16,914 nt of DNA, taken from the NCBI GenBank assembly GCA_002409965.1, contig DHON01000011.1, positions 742-17,655 of the forward strand, read 5' to 3'. The notes beneath the pieces were generated by a model, which worked only from the letters and a program-made list of their open reading frames with translations, was not told where the DNA came from and did no database searches. The DNA comes from Firmicutes bacterium UBA5389. Lineage in GTDB: Bacteria > Bacillota > DTU025. Position numbers and translations under genes: made by a program. Below are positions 7,395-15,568 of the stretch, one piece after another; the first letter of the stretch is position 1, and the number at the start of each line of letters is the position of its first letter.

Positions 7395-10003
7395 GATATC
7401 TCCTCCAAGCCATACTTGCTATATTGGTAGCGCCGTTCTTCACATCGCAGAATAATGACCCCACCTCCTTCTTCCTCCACTGTGATGAACCCATCCTTCA
7501 GTTCGCAGGGAGCCATGTGCCCCGGAATCACCATATGGGCCAATGTCTTCCCAAACGGACTCGTTACTTGGCGATTCAAGGGGAGATGCAACTGGTCTGC
7601 ACCTAGACGCGTTGCTACCGCTCGACCAGCTTCGACAAACTCGATCTGCCCGAAGTATCGATCAAACATGTTGGTGATCGTGTCGGCGGCTATCGCCTTT
7701 GCGAGCCCTTGCCCGCAGATCAGGTTACGATGTTCTGTCCAACGCTCTCCCAAAAGTGAATCCAGCGCTTCGGGATGGGTCGCTCTCTCGACCAAGAGTC
7801 GATTATCTTCAGGAATGAGGGCCGTTGGCTTCTCTCTCAAGACGCGATATGTCAGTTCCAGCGAGCGCAGGTCCTCATAAACGCTGCCGTAACCTATACG
7901 TTTGAAGTCGCCGGACACTTCGCCCCGGCCTGTAAGGGCCGTCTCCAGATCTCGATCAGCTACCAGGACGATACAACAAGCACTATCGTACCCCAATGGT
8001 CGTGCGCGATCGTGTCGGTGCAATCGTCCAACACGTTGGAGCAAGACGTCACTGGGTGCCAAATCTGTCACCAAGAGGTCGGCATCGATATCCAAGCTCT
8101 GCTCCAACGTTTGTGTGCCGATCAGAAGGACCGGCCCGGGAGGACTGTGCTTTCCCAATCGAGCACTCACCGTCGCGTCCAGAACAGCCCGATCCTCAGG
8201 CGCAAAACGCCCATGATGCGCACATGCTCGCCCTCTACACTCAAACAACCAAGCATCATCAATAGCGCTGCTGTTCTCCGCTGCGCGAAACATGTTAACG
8301 GCCCGCGCTACAGTATTCATCACCACTAGCACCCTCGCGCCTGCTTGCAAGGCTGGCGCCAATACCTGATCGATTGCTTGTTCAGGACTGAAAGCCCATT
8401 CGCGTATGTCAAAATGCACCTGTTTCGTCCGCCTCGCCGACGACGTAGCCAAAGTCCGCCCTCCAGATAGGGTGAGCGAAGGATACGGTGCCCTAGTAGC
8501 TGTTTGGAGGTCGGGTAGCACACTGCCGGGTTCCGTTAGCTGAACGTACTCGTTGAGAGCCCGTGACCCCAGTGTCGCCGAGAGAAGCATGGCGTATCCG
8601 CCAACTCCCAAGTGATGCGCCAGCAGAGATCTCAGAAGACGAGACATGTATAGATCCGAAGCATGAACTTCATCCACAACCAGCAGACTTCGGTCAAGGC
8701 ACACTGAACGCAAGTGAGCATGAGCGGTCTGCACTACTGAGAGCAGGGCTTGATCGATGGTGCCTACAGCCACAGTTGCAGCCAAGAACCGCTTGGGCAT
8801 CGCCCCTGCCCAGTGCCTTTCTAGGCTACGGACTTCCTGGTCGTCCTGCCAAAGATTCGCCGTTTCCGCATCGGGAATGAGCCTTTCCACGGGATGCCCG
8901 TCGATCTGGGCGTAGCCTGGCACGGCTAGTAGTGTTACCGGTCGACAATTGGGATCAGGAAACCAGGATCTGATAGTGTTGCTGATCCGCTCATAGAGCT
9001 CCCTCGCTGCAACTCGAGTTGGTAGAGCAAAGTACATACTATCTACTTTCCCGGCAACAAAGAGCTTACAGAACCAGTTAAGGGCCGCTTCGGTCTTGCC
9101 CGACCCGGTCTCCGACTCCGCTATCACAAGATCGGTGTCTGGGTCATCGGGATCTAGTCTATCTGCGATTTCCTGCAAGGGAAGAGGGGATAGCCCAAAC
9201 CGAGACTGGAATCCATCGCCCGCGTTCATTAGGATGGGACGAAGAGGCTTTGCATCCAGGCCGACAGACCGCAGCAATTCCGGTGCGGCTTTGAGGTCGC
9301 GTGCCAGCCGGTCTTCCGCGGTTGCTCGTTCGATGGGAAACCAGTGGCTGTGGGATCCGATCCAGTCGGCAAGCATAACTAACCCGGCAAAACGATGATG
9401 AAACCGGGGTTCATCCGGCAGGGGGCTGGCTGAAGCCAAGAATGCTCGGGGAAAAGCCACTTCTGTGAATGAAGATATGTCGGTGATAGCCCGGATCGGA
9501 TCCCGACATGAATCAGGGTGCCACCACTCGTCGCGGGCCAGCCAATAGCTTCCAGACTTGGCGTCTAGGAATCTCACCGGGCGCCCATGATGAGAGAAAA
9601 TCGCGAAAAAGTAGCTGTCAGCAGAATTCGTGCTGGAGAACCATGTCACAACATTTCTCGGGAGCGATTCCAGAAGCATTCCACTAAGCTCTTCATCGCC
9701 AATCAGAGGAGCCAGTTCCCGAATATGACCGACGTGTGCGTGGGGATTATGCAGTATCTTGTCCTGAAATCCCAAGTTGGCCTTGCCAATATCATGGAGC
9801 ATAGCCAGGGCTGCCAAGCGGTCCAGGTGTTCATCTGTTAGCAGACCGTCTGTGGAGTTAGCGAGAGTACGCCTTATCCCATCAAGATCACAGAGAGCCC
9901 GGAACACAACCGCTACATCAAGCGAATGGGCAAGAAGCGAGAGGGACTTTCCGGTTTTCGCTTGATACTTGCCCCAGAACCGCGAACCAGCGGGTGTAGT
10001 CAT
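7391..10003 (-). CDS. cas3: Cas3 HD nuclease-helicase
   Basis: Cas3 is recruited by target-bound Cascade and unwinds and degrades the DNA. This 870-aa protein (E. coli 888) has an N-terminal HD nuclease domain with H26 (AHSLDV), H70-D71 (LHDIGK), H90/H93, H138-H139 (FSHHG) and D213 (LADWIGS). The superfamily 2 helicase domain follows, with Walker A SETGSGKT (297-304), DEVH box (444-447), SAT (475-477) and motif VI QRVGRLHRHDR (656-666), and then a C-terminal domain. All catalytic motifs are present, so nuclease and helicase are predicted active. ATG 10003 is preceded by GGGAGG eight bases away. It is the first gene of the operon and its stop overlaps the GTG of cse1. The 645 bp upstream hold no convincing promoter consensus. 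Confidence 0.98.
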   Translation of the reverse strand: MTTPAGSRFWGKYQAKTGKSLSLLAHSLDVAVVFRALCDLDGIRRTLANSTDGLLTDEHLDRLAALAMLHDIGKANLGFQDKILHNPHAHVGHIRELAPLIGDEELSGMLLESLPRNVVTWFSSTNSADSYFFAIFSHHGRPVRFLDAKSGSYWLARDEWWHPDSCRDPIRAITDISSFTEVAFPRAFLASASPLPDEPRFHHRFAGLVMLADWIGSHSHWFPIERATAEDRLARDLKAAPELLRSVGLDAKPLRPILMNAGDGFQSRFGLSPLPLQEIADRLDPDDPDTDLVIAESETGSGKTEAALNWFCKLFVAGKVDSMYFALPTRVAARELYERISNTIRSWFPDPNCRPVTLLAVPGYAQIDGHPVERLIPDAETANLWQDDQEVRSLERHWAGAMPKRFLAATVAVGTIDQALLSVVQTAHAHLRSVCLDRSLLVVDEVHASDLYMSRLLRSLLAHHLGVGGYAMLLSATLGSRALNEYVQLTEPGSVLPDLQTATRAPYPSLTLSGGRTLATSSARRTKQVHFDIREWAFSPEQAIDQVLAPALQAGARVLVVMNTVARAVNMFRAAENSSAIDDAWLFECRGRACAHHGRFAPEDRAVLDATVSARLGKHSPPGPVLLIGTQTLEQSLDIDADLLVTDLAPSDVLLQRVGRLHRHDRARPLGYDSACCIVLVADRDLETALTGRGEVSGDFKRIGYGSVYEDLRSLELTYRVLREKPTALIPEDNRLLVERATHPEALDSLLGERWTEHRNLICGQGLAKAIAADTITNMFDRYFGQIEFVEAGRAVATRLGADQLHLPLNRQVTSPFGKTLAHMVIPGHMAPCELKDGFITVEEEGGGVIILRCEERRYQYSKYGLEEIS

Positions 10004-10648
10004 TGTCCCTGCCTCCCTTCCAGTGGTGATTCGTCATTGCGATAACGCGGGAGGTACTTGCATTCCGCTATCGAAATCCACATTTCATTGCCGCGCGCTC
10101 TCACGTGATTAGCTTCCGGACTAAGCGATGGGATACTCCCTGAACCCAGCCGTGCTTTACACGGGCCACGCGCTAACCGCGGACCATTGAGTATCATCCA
10201 CGTTTCGAGCCGCCTAATCTGGGAAGGCCGATGTCAAGGCGTCCCGGCTCCATATGACTGATTATCGTTTCATGTAGCAATTCCTTCCCAAAACGCTCTC
10301 CTGCTAGTCCAAAAGTCGATCCTAGCTATGTATGCACCACCATATCATCCCATGATCGGGCCATCGTTGGACGGCGATGGGCAGTCTATCTCTGGTCAGA
10401 CACGTGTGCGGTCGCAACTACATGTCCTGCTGCCCGGCAACCACACTGTCTGAACGGTCCCTAACCAGTCTCTGCGCGAGCGCTTTCATCGACGTCCTCT
10501 CGCCGTGATTCCTGCAGGATTCACATTGTCTGCACAGAATCATAGTGGCAATTGCCGAAGTCCTAATCGCGCACATGACTCGCCAGCATCTTCGGAATCG
10601 ACGATGTATGCCAAGGATCTCACGCACACGTGCAGAGGAAGGCGTGCA
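10004..10648. other. Gene-free region upstream of cas3
   Basis: I find no supportable gene here. The cas operon leaves to the left and the signal-peptide fragment to the right, so the region must hold the cas promoter if cas3 has its own. On the minus strand there is a lone TTGACA (10232-10237) without a matching -10, and GATAAT-like bases near 10261-10267 without a good -35. An inverted pair GATACTC (10132-10138) and GAGTATC (10189-10195), 50 bp apart, could be an operator but is short enough to be chance. Confidence 0.5.
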
Positions 10649-11014
10649 ATGATGAAAAAGCGAAGGCTGACCTATTGCGCATCTGTATCTATCATGTTGA
10701 TCGCCGTTTTTCTCGCCCTCTCGACGCCCGCCGGAGCCAACCAGAGCTCCGTTCCTGCGAGAGCCGCCCTGGAAAACACCGCCCTCGGCCAACAGTCCCC
10801 CGACTCGTCGGTGGACATGGACACATTCCTGAAGGCGGCGGTCCCCTGCCTCACGTTCGAGCACGGGCAAGACCCCCTCTGCGTCGCGCGTAAGCAGAGC
10901 TTCGTAAAGGCCGAGCTGAGCGGCCCTCTCCGCCGAGACGATGTCGGCGACGCTTCTTCTGTCATCAGACATACCCATCTGCGATGTCGGGCACACCTAC
11001 CCGGTGTCGTTTAG
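10649..11014 (+). pseudogene. Signal-peptide fragment of a broken secreted S9-type peptidase
   Basis: This 121-codon frame starts at ATG 10649 with GAGGAAGG six bases upstream. It encodes a textbook signal peptide: MMKKRR, a hydrophobic core (about residues 10-25, SVSIMLIAVFLAL), and a likely cleavage after STPAGA. The next 60 residues (including DMDTFLKAAVPCLTFEHGQDP) are not recognised, and the end is probably out-of-frame sequence. The S9-type catalytic domain follows in another frame, open from 10920, so the two frames overlap for about 95 bases. A single frameshift would join them, but even then the beta-propeller expected between them would be missing. A short genuine secreted protein is the alternative reading. 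Confidence 0.5.
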
Positions 11015-11765
11015 GGCAAGCGATGGGGCGACCGTCTATGCATACTTGACGGTGCCGCTCGGCAAGAGCCCACGCAACCTGCCGCTGATGATCAACGTCC
11101 ACGGCGGGCCCCAGGCCAGGTTCACCTGGGCCCCGAACGAGCATGCGCTGCTCGTCTCAAACCTGGGGATAGCGGTTCTGTCGGTAGACTTTCGATTCTC
11201 CAGCGGATATGGCAACGAGTACACCGACTCTGCGAGTCAGAACATGCTCCTAGCGCAGCAGGATGTCTTCGAAAGCGTGCAGTGGGCCATAGAGAACGGA
11301 ATTGCAGATCCTGAATGCATCGGCATCATGGGGCACTCCTATGGCGGGTTCATATCGTTCTATCAGGCGGCAGTCCATCCGGGTACCTACAAGACAGTCA
11401 TCTCCTTGATGGGCGTGTGGGACTGGACCGACCTGGGCGTCGACCTGACAGACGGCGCGCCCGTCCCGGACTACCACAAGTGCTCCGCGCCGGAGCCCTA
11501 TACCGAGCTCGCCGGAGTATTGTCGCCGTCAAGCTACGTCGATGCGCTCAAGTCCCCCATTTTGATCATCTACTCCGGCAATGACGACGCAGTATATCCT
11601 AGCCAGAACATACGGGCTATCAGGGAGCTCCGAGAGGCCGGAAACACGCCTCAGGTGGTGTATTTGCCCAATGACGGTCACATGCCGGGCACGGTGGAGA
11701 GCATTACGGAAACCTTCGAGGCAATGCGGAGATTCCTGGTTGAAAGGTTCCTTGCGGAGGACTGA
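10941..11765 (+). pseudogene. Catalytic domain of an S9 (prolyl oligopeptidase-like) peptidase, N-terminus lost
   Basis: The 274-aa frame is the alpha/beta-hydrolase half of an S9 family peptidase. It begins with the domain-entry motif PVSFRASDGATVYAYLTVP, then LPLMINVHGGPQARF (oxyanion region), VDFRFSSGYG, the nucleophile S133 in GHSYGGF, the acid at D215 or D216 in GNDDAVYP, and H247 in NDGHMPG. Full-length relatives have roughly 600-700 aa with an N-terminal beta-propeller that controls substrate entry; that domain is absent. ATG 10941 has no clear ribosome binding site, and the frame is open only from 10920. The catalytic triad is intact, so a stand-alone esterase or peptidase is possible if it is expressed, but I read it as the tail of a damaged gene. 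It converges on the alpha/beta hydrolase at 11884. Confidence 0.75.
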
Positions 11766-11779
11766 GCCACTCGCGCCAA

Positions 11780-11808
11780 GGCCGGCCCCGTGCCACCGGG
11801 CACCGGCC
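11780..11808. terminator. GC-rich hairpin between convergent genes
   Basis: GGCCG (11780-11784) and GTGCC (11790-11794) pair with GGCAC (11799-11803) and CGGCC (11804-11808), giving two 5-bp stems with a 5-base bulge and a 4-base loop. It lies 14 bases after the peptidase stop, between convergent genes, where a terminator is expected. No T-run follows on either strand, so it is at best a weak intrinsic terminator or a transcript 3'-end structure. Confidence 0.35.
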
Positions 11809-11883
11809 AGTCAGCGAGCATGAGTTGCCGTCGTGAGGATACCCTATACTGTTCGCCAGAGAACACACAACTCCATGGACCGA

Positions 11884-12945
11884 TCAATCCGGCAAGCGAT
11901 GCTCAAAGAAGCGATTGATCTCGTCCATGAAGCCAATATCAAGCTCACTGGCCAGGGTTCTGTCCACATTTGCGTAGTAGTCAGCCACGATGTCATCCGG
12001 TATGCTGCCATTGTAGAGATCATACAACTCCTGGTATGCTTGGTTCTTCCGGTTGATGCACTCAACCGCAGCCTCGGATCGAAATAGGTCCCTATGCCCA
12101 TTGTGGTTCTCGTCCGCGCACGTCTTGCAGACCACATTCGGATTCGTTATCTCGCTCTTGTGCGCGATGATGCTGGCTCCGCCGTATGATATGGCTGTAT
12201 CCTTATCGCCGTGGATGATCATGACCACAGTGTCGGCGCTGTTGATTCCGTCTACGGCCGTAAGCCGCGCGGCGCGACCGAAGAGCATCGCTTGATATGC
12301 CCAGAGAAATGGGTATTCCACGTATGCGACTGCTCCCATCATCTCTTTTGCCTGCTCGAAGAGTATTTCCATAGGTGCGTTGAAACCTGCAATGCTCGCC
12401 GCCGCGGCGATATCATGATCATAGTTGAGAACAGCAGCAACTGCATAGCCGCCCCAGCTGTGCCCGTAGAGCATGATGGGCAGATCATTCAGTGTGCTGT
12501 CGCTCTTTATGTAGCCCAGAGCTGAGTTCAGGTCCAGCACCGATTGCGGAAGCCCGATGGTGCCCTTCCCCTCGCTCTCGTGGCTTCCAGTACAGTCGAA
12601 TGAGAACACGCGCCAGCCATTGTCCACGAAATACAGCGTTTCCGCCAGGTAGCTTTCTGCGCCGCCTCCCAGCCCATGGGCGATCACAACCAGCCCCTTG
12701 TCATTATGCTCACCGTATACGTAACCCGCAAGAGTGTTGTCGCCGGACCTGAACCTCACAACTCTGCGGTCATATCCGTCTACATCGCCGTACCTGAGAT
12801 AGCCCGAAAACTTGGGCTTGTCGGCCCTCTGAAACTGCTTGTCGTACATGGTCTTCACAATGACCATGGAGCAGACCGAGAACAGGACGACTATCGTGGC
12901 CAGACCGATCAAGACCATATTCGCTATTCTAGGTCTTCCCTTCAT
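11884..12945 (-). CDS. Membrane-anchored alpha/beta hydrolase
   Basis: The protein is 353 aa from ATG 12945. One N-terminal membrane segment (residues about 9-30, NMVLIGLATIVVLFSVCSMVIV) anchors a hydrolase domain facing outward. Visible elements are the oxyanion HG at 90-91 (IAHGLGGG), the nucleophile S163 in YGHSWGGYA, the acid D247 or D249 in IHGDKDTA, and the histidine H284 in NHNGHRDLF, so the triad is complete. The family covers esterases, lipases and acyl transferases; the substrate cannot be read. The frame stays open upstream through a GTG at 13074 to a stop at 13105, but that start has no ribosome binding site and would bury the anchor, while a partial GAGAG precedes 12945. It stands alone, convergent with the S9 fragment. 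Confidence 0.8.
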   Translation of the reverse strand: MKGRPRIANMVLIGLATIVVLFSVCSMVIVKTMYDKQFQRADKPKFSGYLRYGDVDGYDRRVVRFRSGDNTLAGYVYGEHNDKGLVVIAHGLGGGAESYLAETLYFVDNGWRVFSFDCTGSHESEGKGTIGLPQSVLDLNSALGYIKSDSTLNDLPIMLYGHSWGGYAVAAVLNYDHDIAAAASIAGFNAPMEILFEQAKEMMGAVAYVEYPFLWAYQAMLFGRAARLTAVDGINSADTVVMIIHGDKDTAISYGGASIIAHKSEITNPNVVCKTCADENHNGHRDLFRSEAAVECINRKNQAYQELYDLYNGSIPDDIVADYYANVDRTLASELDIGFMDEINRFFEHRLPD

Positions 12946-13355
12946 TGTTTCTCTCACTGCAAGTCGCGCCCCCTTGATCGAGTGCCGCAGTTCCGCATGT
13001 CCAACGCTCAAGGCAATCATGCGCAAAGCCGCTTCGAAATCGCTTACGCCCTTTGGTCGGTTCAGTTCCAACACTATGAGCGCATCGTAGCTGCAAAAAC
13101 CGCTTCATTCACCGCCCGTTGAATGAGTTCCCCGCCCGATGCTGTGTCTGCCTTCTGCACCGATCTCCGGATTCCTCCACCGATTGCCCAGTATCCTGAG
13201 GGGTATCCCTTCCACGGCTATTTCAGAGCGATCCTCTTCGACCTTGGCATATCCGAAAACGCGTGTCCGTTCTCCCTATCACCGGGTCTATCGTCGGGTC
13301 TATCCCCGACTCTGTCCTCGGGTCCCGTTCCGCCCCAGCTGCTCCCGCTGCGATC
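12946..13355. other. Non-coding stretch before the alpha/beta hydrolase, with short tandem repeats
   Basis: No gene is supported here. The minus frame of the hydrolase remains open to 13105 but lacks a start signal. At 13281-13328 four degenerate 12-bp units follow one another (the first two, beginning ACCGGGTC and GTCGGGTC, agree at 10 of 12 bases). The missing front half of a TipA-like regulator would be expected to the left of 13356, and I find no trace of its MerR helix-turn-helix. Confidence 0.5.
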
Positions 13356-13550
13356 CTGGCGAGGCCGCTGGCCCGGAGAGCAGCGAAACTCCATCGCCAA
13401 TGGCTAAGCTTCTGGTGGGACTCCTACTCAAGGGAAGCCCATGCCGGACTCGCGCAGATATACGTCGATGATGAGAGGTACACCGCCTACTACGGCAAAG
13501 ATGAGCCCGGCACGGCATCGTTCCTCAGACGTGCCATTTTGATCTACACC
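13356..13550 (+). pseudogene. Remnant of a TipAS antibiotic-recognition domain
   Basis: A 65-codon stretch encodes the second half of a TipAS domain: AKLHRQWLSFWWDSYSREAH, then AGLAQIYVDDERYTAYYG, then PGTASFLRRAILIYT. In TipA-type MerR regulators this all-helical domain captures thiopeptide and other drugs and drives multidrug-response transcription. Here the MerR DNA-binding domain, coiled coil and front half of TipAS are missing; the frame upstream reads as low-complexity Ala/Arg/Pro without similarity. Downstream, the frame runs on past the usual end of the domain, which normally stops near AIxxY. No start codon with a ribosome binding site is nearby. I conclude it is a gene relic. The domain call rests on the dense match to the family's HAGLAxMYVDDxRFTAYYD pattern, recalled rather than searched. 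Confidence 0.75.
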
Positions 13551-13587
13551 AGAACCAAGGCGTGGACATGCGCAGGGCTTTTGCGGA

Positions 13588-13620
13588 AAGACGCGGGACG
13601 CCTGCGGGCGACCGCGTCTT
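13588..13620 (+). terminator. Strong hairpin after the TipAS remnant
   Basis: AAGACGCGG (13588-13596) pairs perfectly over 9 bp with CCGCGTCTT (13612-13620), and inside it CGCC (13599-13602) pairs with GGCG (13607-13610) around a TGCG loop. It lies 38 bases after the recognisable end of the TipAS domain and also beyond the 3' end of the serine hydrolase read from the other strand. The T-run is short (TTCTCT) and the stem is partly symmetric, so it may stop transcription from both sides. It could be the relic's original terminator. Confidence 0.5.
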
Positions 13621-13687
13621 CTCTGCGCGCTTCATTTTCGCACCCATGATCGTCCCTACCACCGGTCCTGATGGGTCCTCGCGTCGA

Positions 13688-15229
13688 CTACCTTCTCCCA
13701 GCGTTGCCCTGGGGCCGAGCCGCGCGGCCAGCGGAGCGATCAGCCCTAACAGCTGCTATCATCATGTAGATACCTTGCACGATGTCTGGCACGATGGCCA
13801 ATAGTAGGAGCAATGCGATGTCCGGCATGAAATAGGCTCCCACGACCCGGAAGTTCCAGGCCCTTGGCTCTCTGAGGAGAACGCTGCCGAGGAAGCGGTA
13901 CAGCACGATTAGGGTGAGAGCCGGGACCAACAGGTGCGGCGCGATCCGCCACGCTACCTGCCGAGCTGTAAGAGATCTGGCTTCGCGGCTCCATCCACGC
14001 ATGCGTACGAAGGAACGAACCGTACTGACCAGCGCGATCAGGAACACTGCAAGCATGACGATGCCGACAAGCTTCATCGAAATCCCGCCCTCGTCGGGCT
14101 GTCGCCCGATGAGCAAGTCTCGCAGGCCGATCTGAAGCTGGCTAGAGGCCACCATGCCGTCGATAAGGTGCTGTTCGTTCATGAGCAAGGCATAGCCGCG
14201 ATGCTGGTTTGTTAGCAGCCCCATCTGACATGAATACACCTCGTCCGAGCCTCCGTGCCCGCCGATCGGCTCTCCGCGGTGTGTTCCAGCACTCCAGCCC
14301 ATCCCATAGTTAGTGCCTGGCACTTGGGCAGGCGGCAACGTCATGAGCGCTACGCTATCCGGCGACAGAATCCTCGCGTCGCCCGAGACCCCTCCATTGT
14401 CTATGGCGATCAGAAAACGGCTCAAGTCGCGTGCAGTCGAGACGATGTAGCCTGCACCCAGCAAGTGGGCGCGGAAGATCGGTCGGCGTGCTACGGGGAA
14501 ACCGAACAGCTTGCTGTGCCCCTCGGCCAACCCTGCCTCCAGTGCATCCTCTTTGTCGGCATAGCTATTCGTCATCCCCAGTGGCCGGAAAATGTGTTCA
14601 GTCACATAGTCCCCGTAGGACTGCCCGCTCAATGCCTCGATGATCAGCGCTAGGATCGCGTAGTTGGGGTTGAAGTATTGAAACGTAGCCCCCACAGGCG
14701 CAGTCAACCGGGCGAGTTGGAGATCGCGCACCCCTTGCTCAAGCGTTGCATCGGGGCTCAGTACCCGATTGTAGCCAAGCTCGGAGAGTCCGCTTGTGTG
14801 GTTCAGTAGATGACGGACAGTGATGCTCGTCGAAGCAACTGGATCTGACACGCGGAACCACGGCAGATAGGCAGTGACAGGCGAGTCAAGGTCGACTAAG
14901 TGCTGCTCAACTAGCTGCAAGATAGAAACGGCTGTAAACGGCTTCGTCGTCGAACCTATGATCATCGGAGTGTCAGGCGTCATAGGCTGCCCTTGCCCTG
15001 CGGCGCCGTAGCCTTTCGCATAGGTCGCCTCACCGTCCTCGAATACCACAAGCGAGATGCCCGGAATACGGTGCTTGCGCATCTGCTTGTCCACAAAGCT
15101 ATCAATAGCCGACACGTCAGGAAAACCTGTCGCCGCATCCGCTGAAGCACACGCCATCGCAGTCGCGGCGCTCAGGGCGCCGATGAGGATCACGGCCGCG
15201 AGCCGCCGTTGTCTTGCCCAAGGTCCCAC
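13688..15229 (-). CDS. Secreted/membrane serine hydrolase, beta-lactamase class C (CubicO) type
   Basis: This 513-aa protein starts at GTG 15229, eight bases after a near-perfect AAGGAGG; the frame is open to 15532 but that part has no start signal. An N-terminal signal peptide or lipobox-like segment (residues 8-33, ending ATAMACASADA) leads into a penicillin-binding-protein-like serine hydrolase domain. The nucleophile motif is S93-T-T-K96 (SxxK), the second motif Y185-F-N187 (YxN), and the third HGG at 325-327, with RHLLNHTSGL between them. After about residue 380 comes a membrane module with three or four hydrophobic segments (385-407, 430-452, 463-493). Relatives are esterases, D-aminopeptidases and cell-wall-modifying enzymes; true beta-lactamase activity is unlikely. 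Substrate unknown. It stands alone, convergent with the TipAS relic. Confidence 0.85.
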   Translation of the reverse strand: MGPWARQRRLAAVILIGALSAATAMACASADAATGFPDVSAIDSFVDKQMRKHRIPGISLVVFEDGEATYAKGYGAAGQGQPMTPDTPMIIGSTTKPFTAVSILQLVEQHLVDLDSPVTAYLPWFRVSDPVASTSITVRHLLNHTSGLSELGYNRVLSPDATLEQGVRDLQLARLTAPVGATFQYFNPNYAILALIIEALSGQSYGDYVTEHIFRPLGMTNSYADKEDALEAGLAEGHSKLFGFPVARRPIFRAHLLGAGYIVSTARDLSRFLIAIDNGGVSGDARILSPDSVALMTLPPAQVPGTNYGMGWSAGTHRGEPIGGHGGSDEVYSCQMGLLTNQHRGYALLMNEQHLIDGMVASSQLQIGLRDLLIGRQPDEGGISMKLVGIVMLAVFLIALVSTVRSFVRMRGWSREARSLTARQVAWRIAPHLLVPALTLIVLYRFLGSVLLREPRAWNFRVVGAYFMPDIALLLLLAIVPDIVQGIYMMIAAVRADRSAGRAARPQGNAGRR

Positions 15230-15568
15230 CTGACCCTCCTCCTTTGGGTCGCTCTCAGATATTCCTTCGCCAAAAGCAGCACCATCATCCCACAAGTGAG
15301 TTTGCAAAGCAATGCTACGACCTGCTAGCCCTGTAATTCCGCCCCAGAAGCTCTTCGGCAACCCCGGCAGTGCTCGATGCCATGCTCCCGCCTCCACAGA
15401 ACGAGCCCGGCGCCCGAACCGACAGCGTCCGCTTATGTCTGCATCCCAGAGGACGCAAGCAGCGCCGCCTTCGTCGCGTTGGTTGCCGCCGGGACGGAGC
15501 CGGTGCGAGACGAAATCCGGAACAAGAGACACGCGGGGTGGCTCACTGATCGTAAGGCATGCCCTGGT
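15230..15568. other. Intergenic region upstream of the serine hydrolase
   Basis: This stretch has open frames on both strands but none with a start signal or recognisable protein. The serine hydrolase promoter should be here; I see no clear -35/-10 pair. Right of it the three-gene unit ends at 15569 without an evident terminator hairpin. Confidence 0.5.
15234..15245 (-). promoter_or_regulatory. Ribosome binding site fixing the serine hydrolase start
   Basis: AAAGGAGGAGGG on the minus strand, with AAGGAGG at 15238-15244, lies eight bases before GTG 15229 and directly before the signal peptide. It shows that the 101 codons open further upstream in this frame are not part of the protein. Confidence 0.8.

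Noticed and set aside
10000..10197. 65-aa frame just upstream of cas3 as a small regulator
   Set aside because: No ribosome binding site, no recognisable fold or motif, and it overlaps the cas3 ribosome binding site and start.
10232..10237. TTGACA on the minus strand as the -35 box of the cas promoter
   Set aside because: No -10-like hexamer at 15-19 bp spacing; a lone hexamer is not enough.
10418..10996. 192-aa minus-strand frame
   Set aside because: It is opposite the signal-peptide and peptidase fragments, with no motif and no ribosome binding site.
12946..13074. GTG 13074 start adding 43 residues to the alpha/beta hydrolase
   Set aside because: No ribosome binding site, and the N-terminal anchor would become internal; ATG 12945 is more sensible.
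15230..15532. 101-residue N-terminal extension of the serine hydrolase
   Set aside because: The near-perfect AAGGAGG and signal peptide directly follow at GTG 15229; the extension reads like non-coding sequence.
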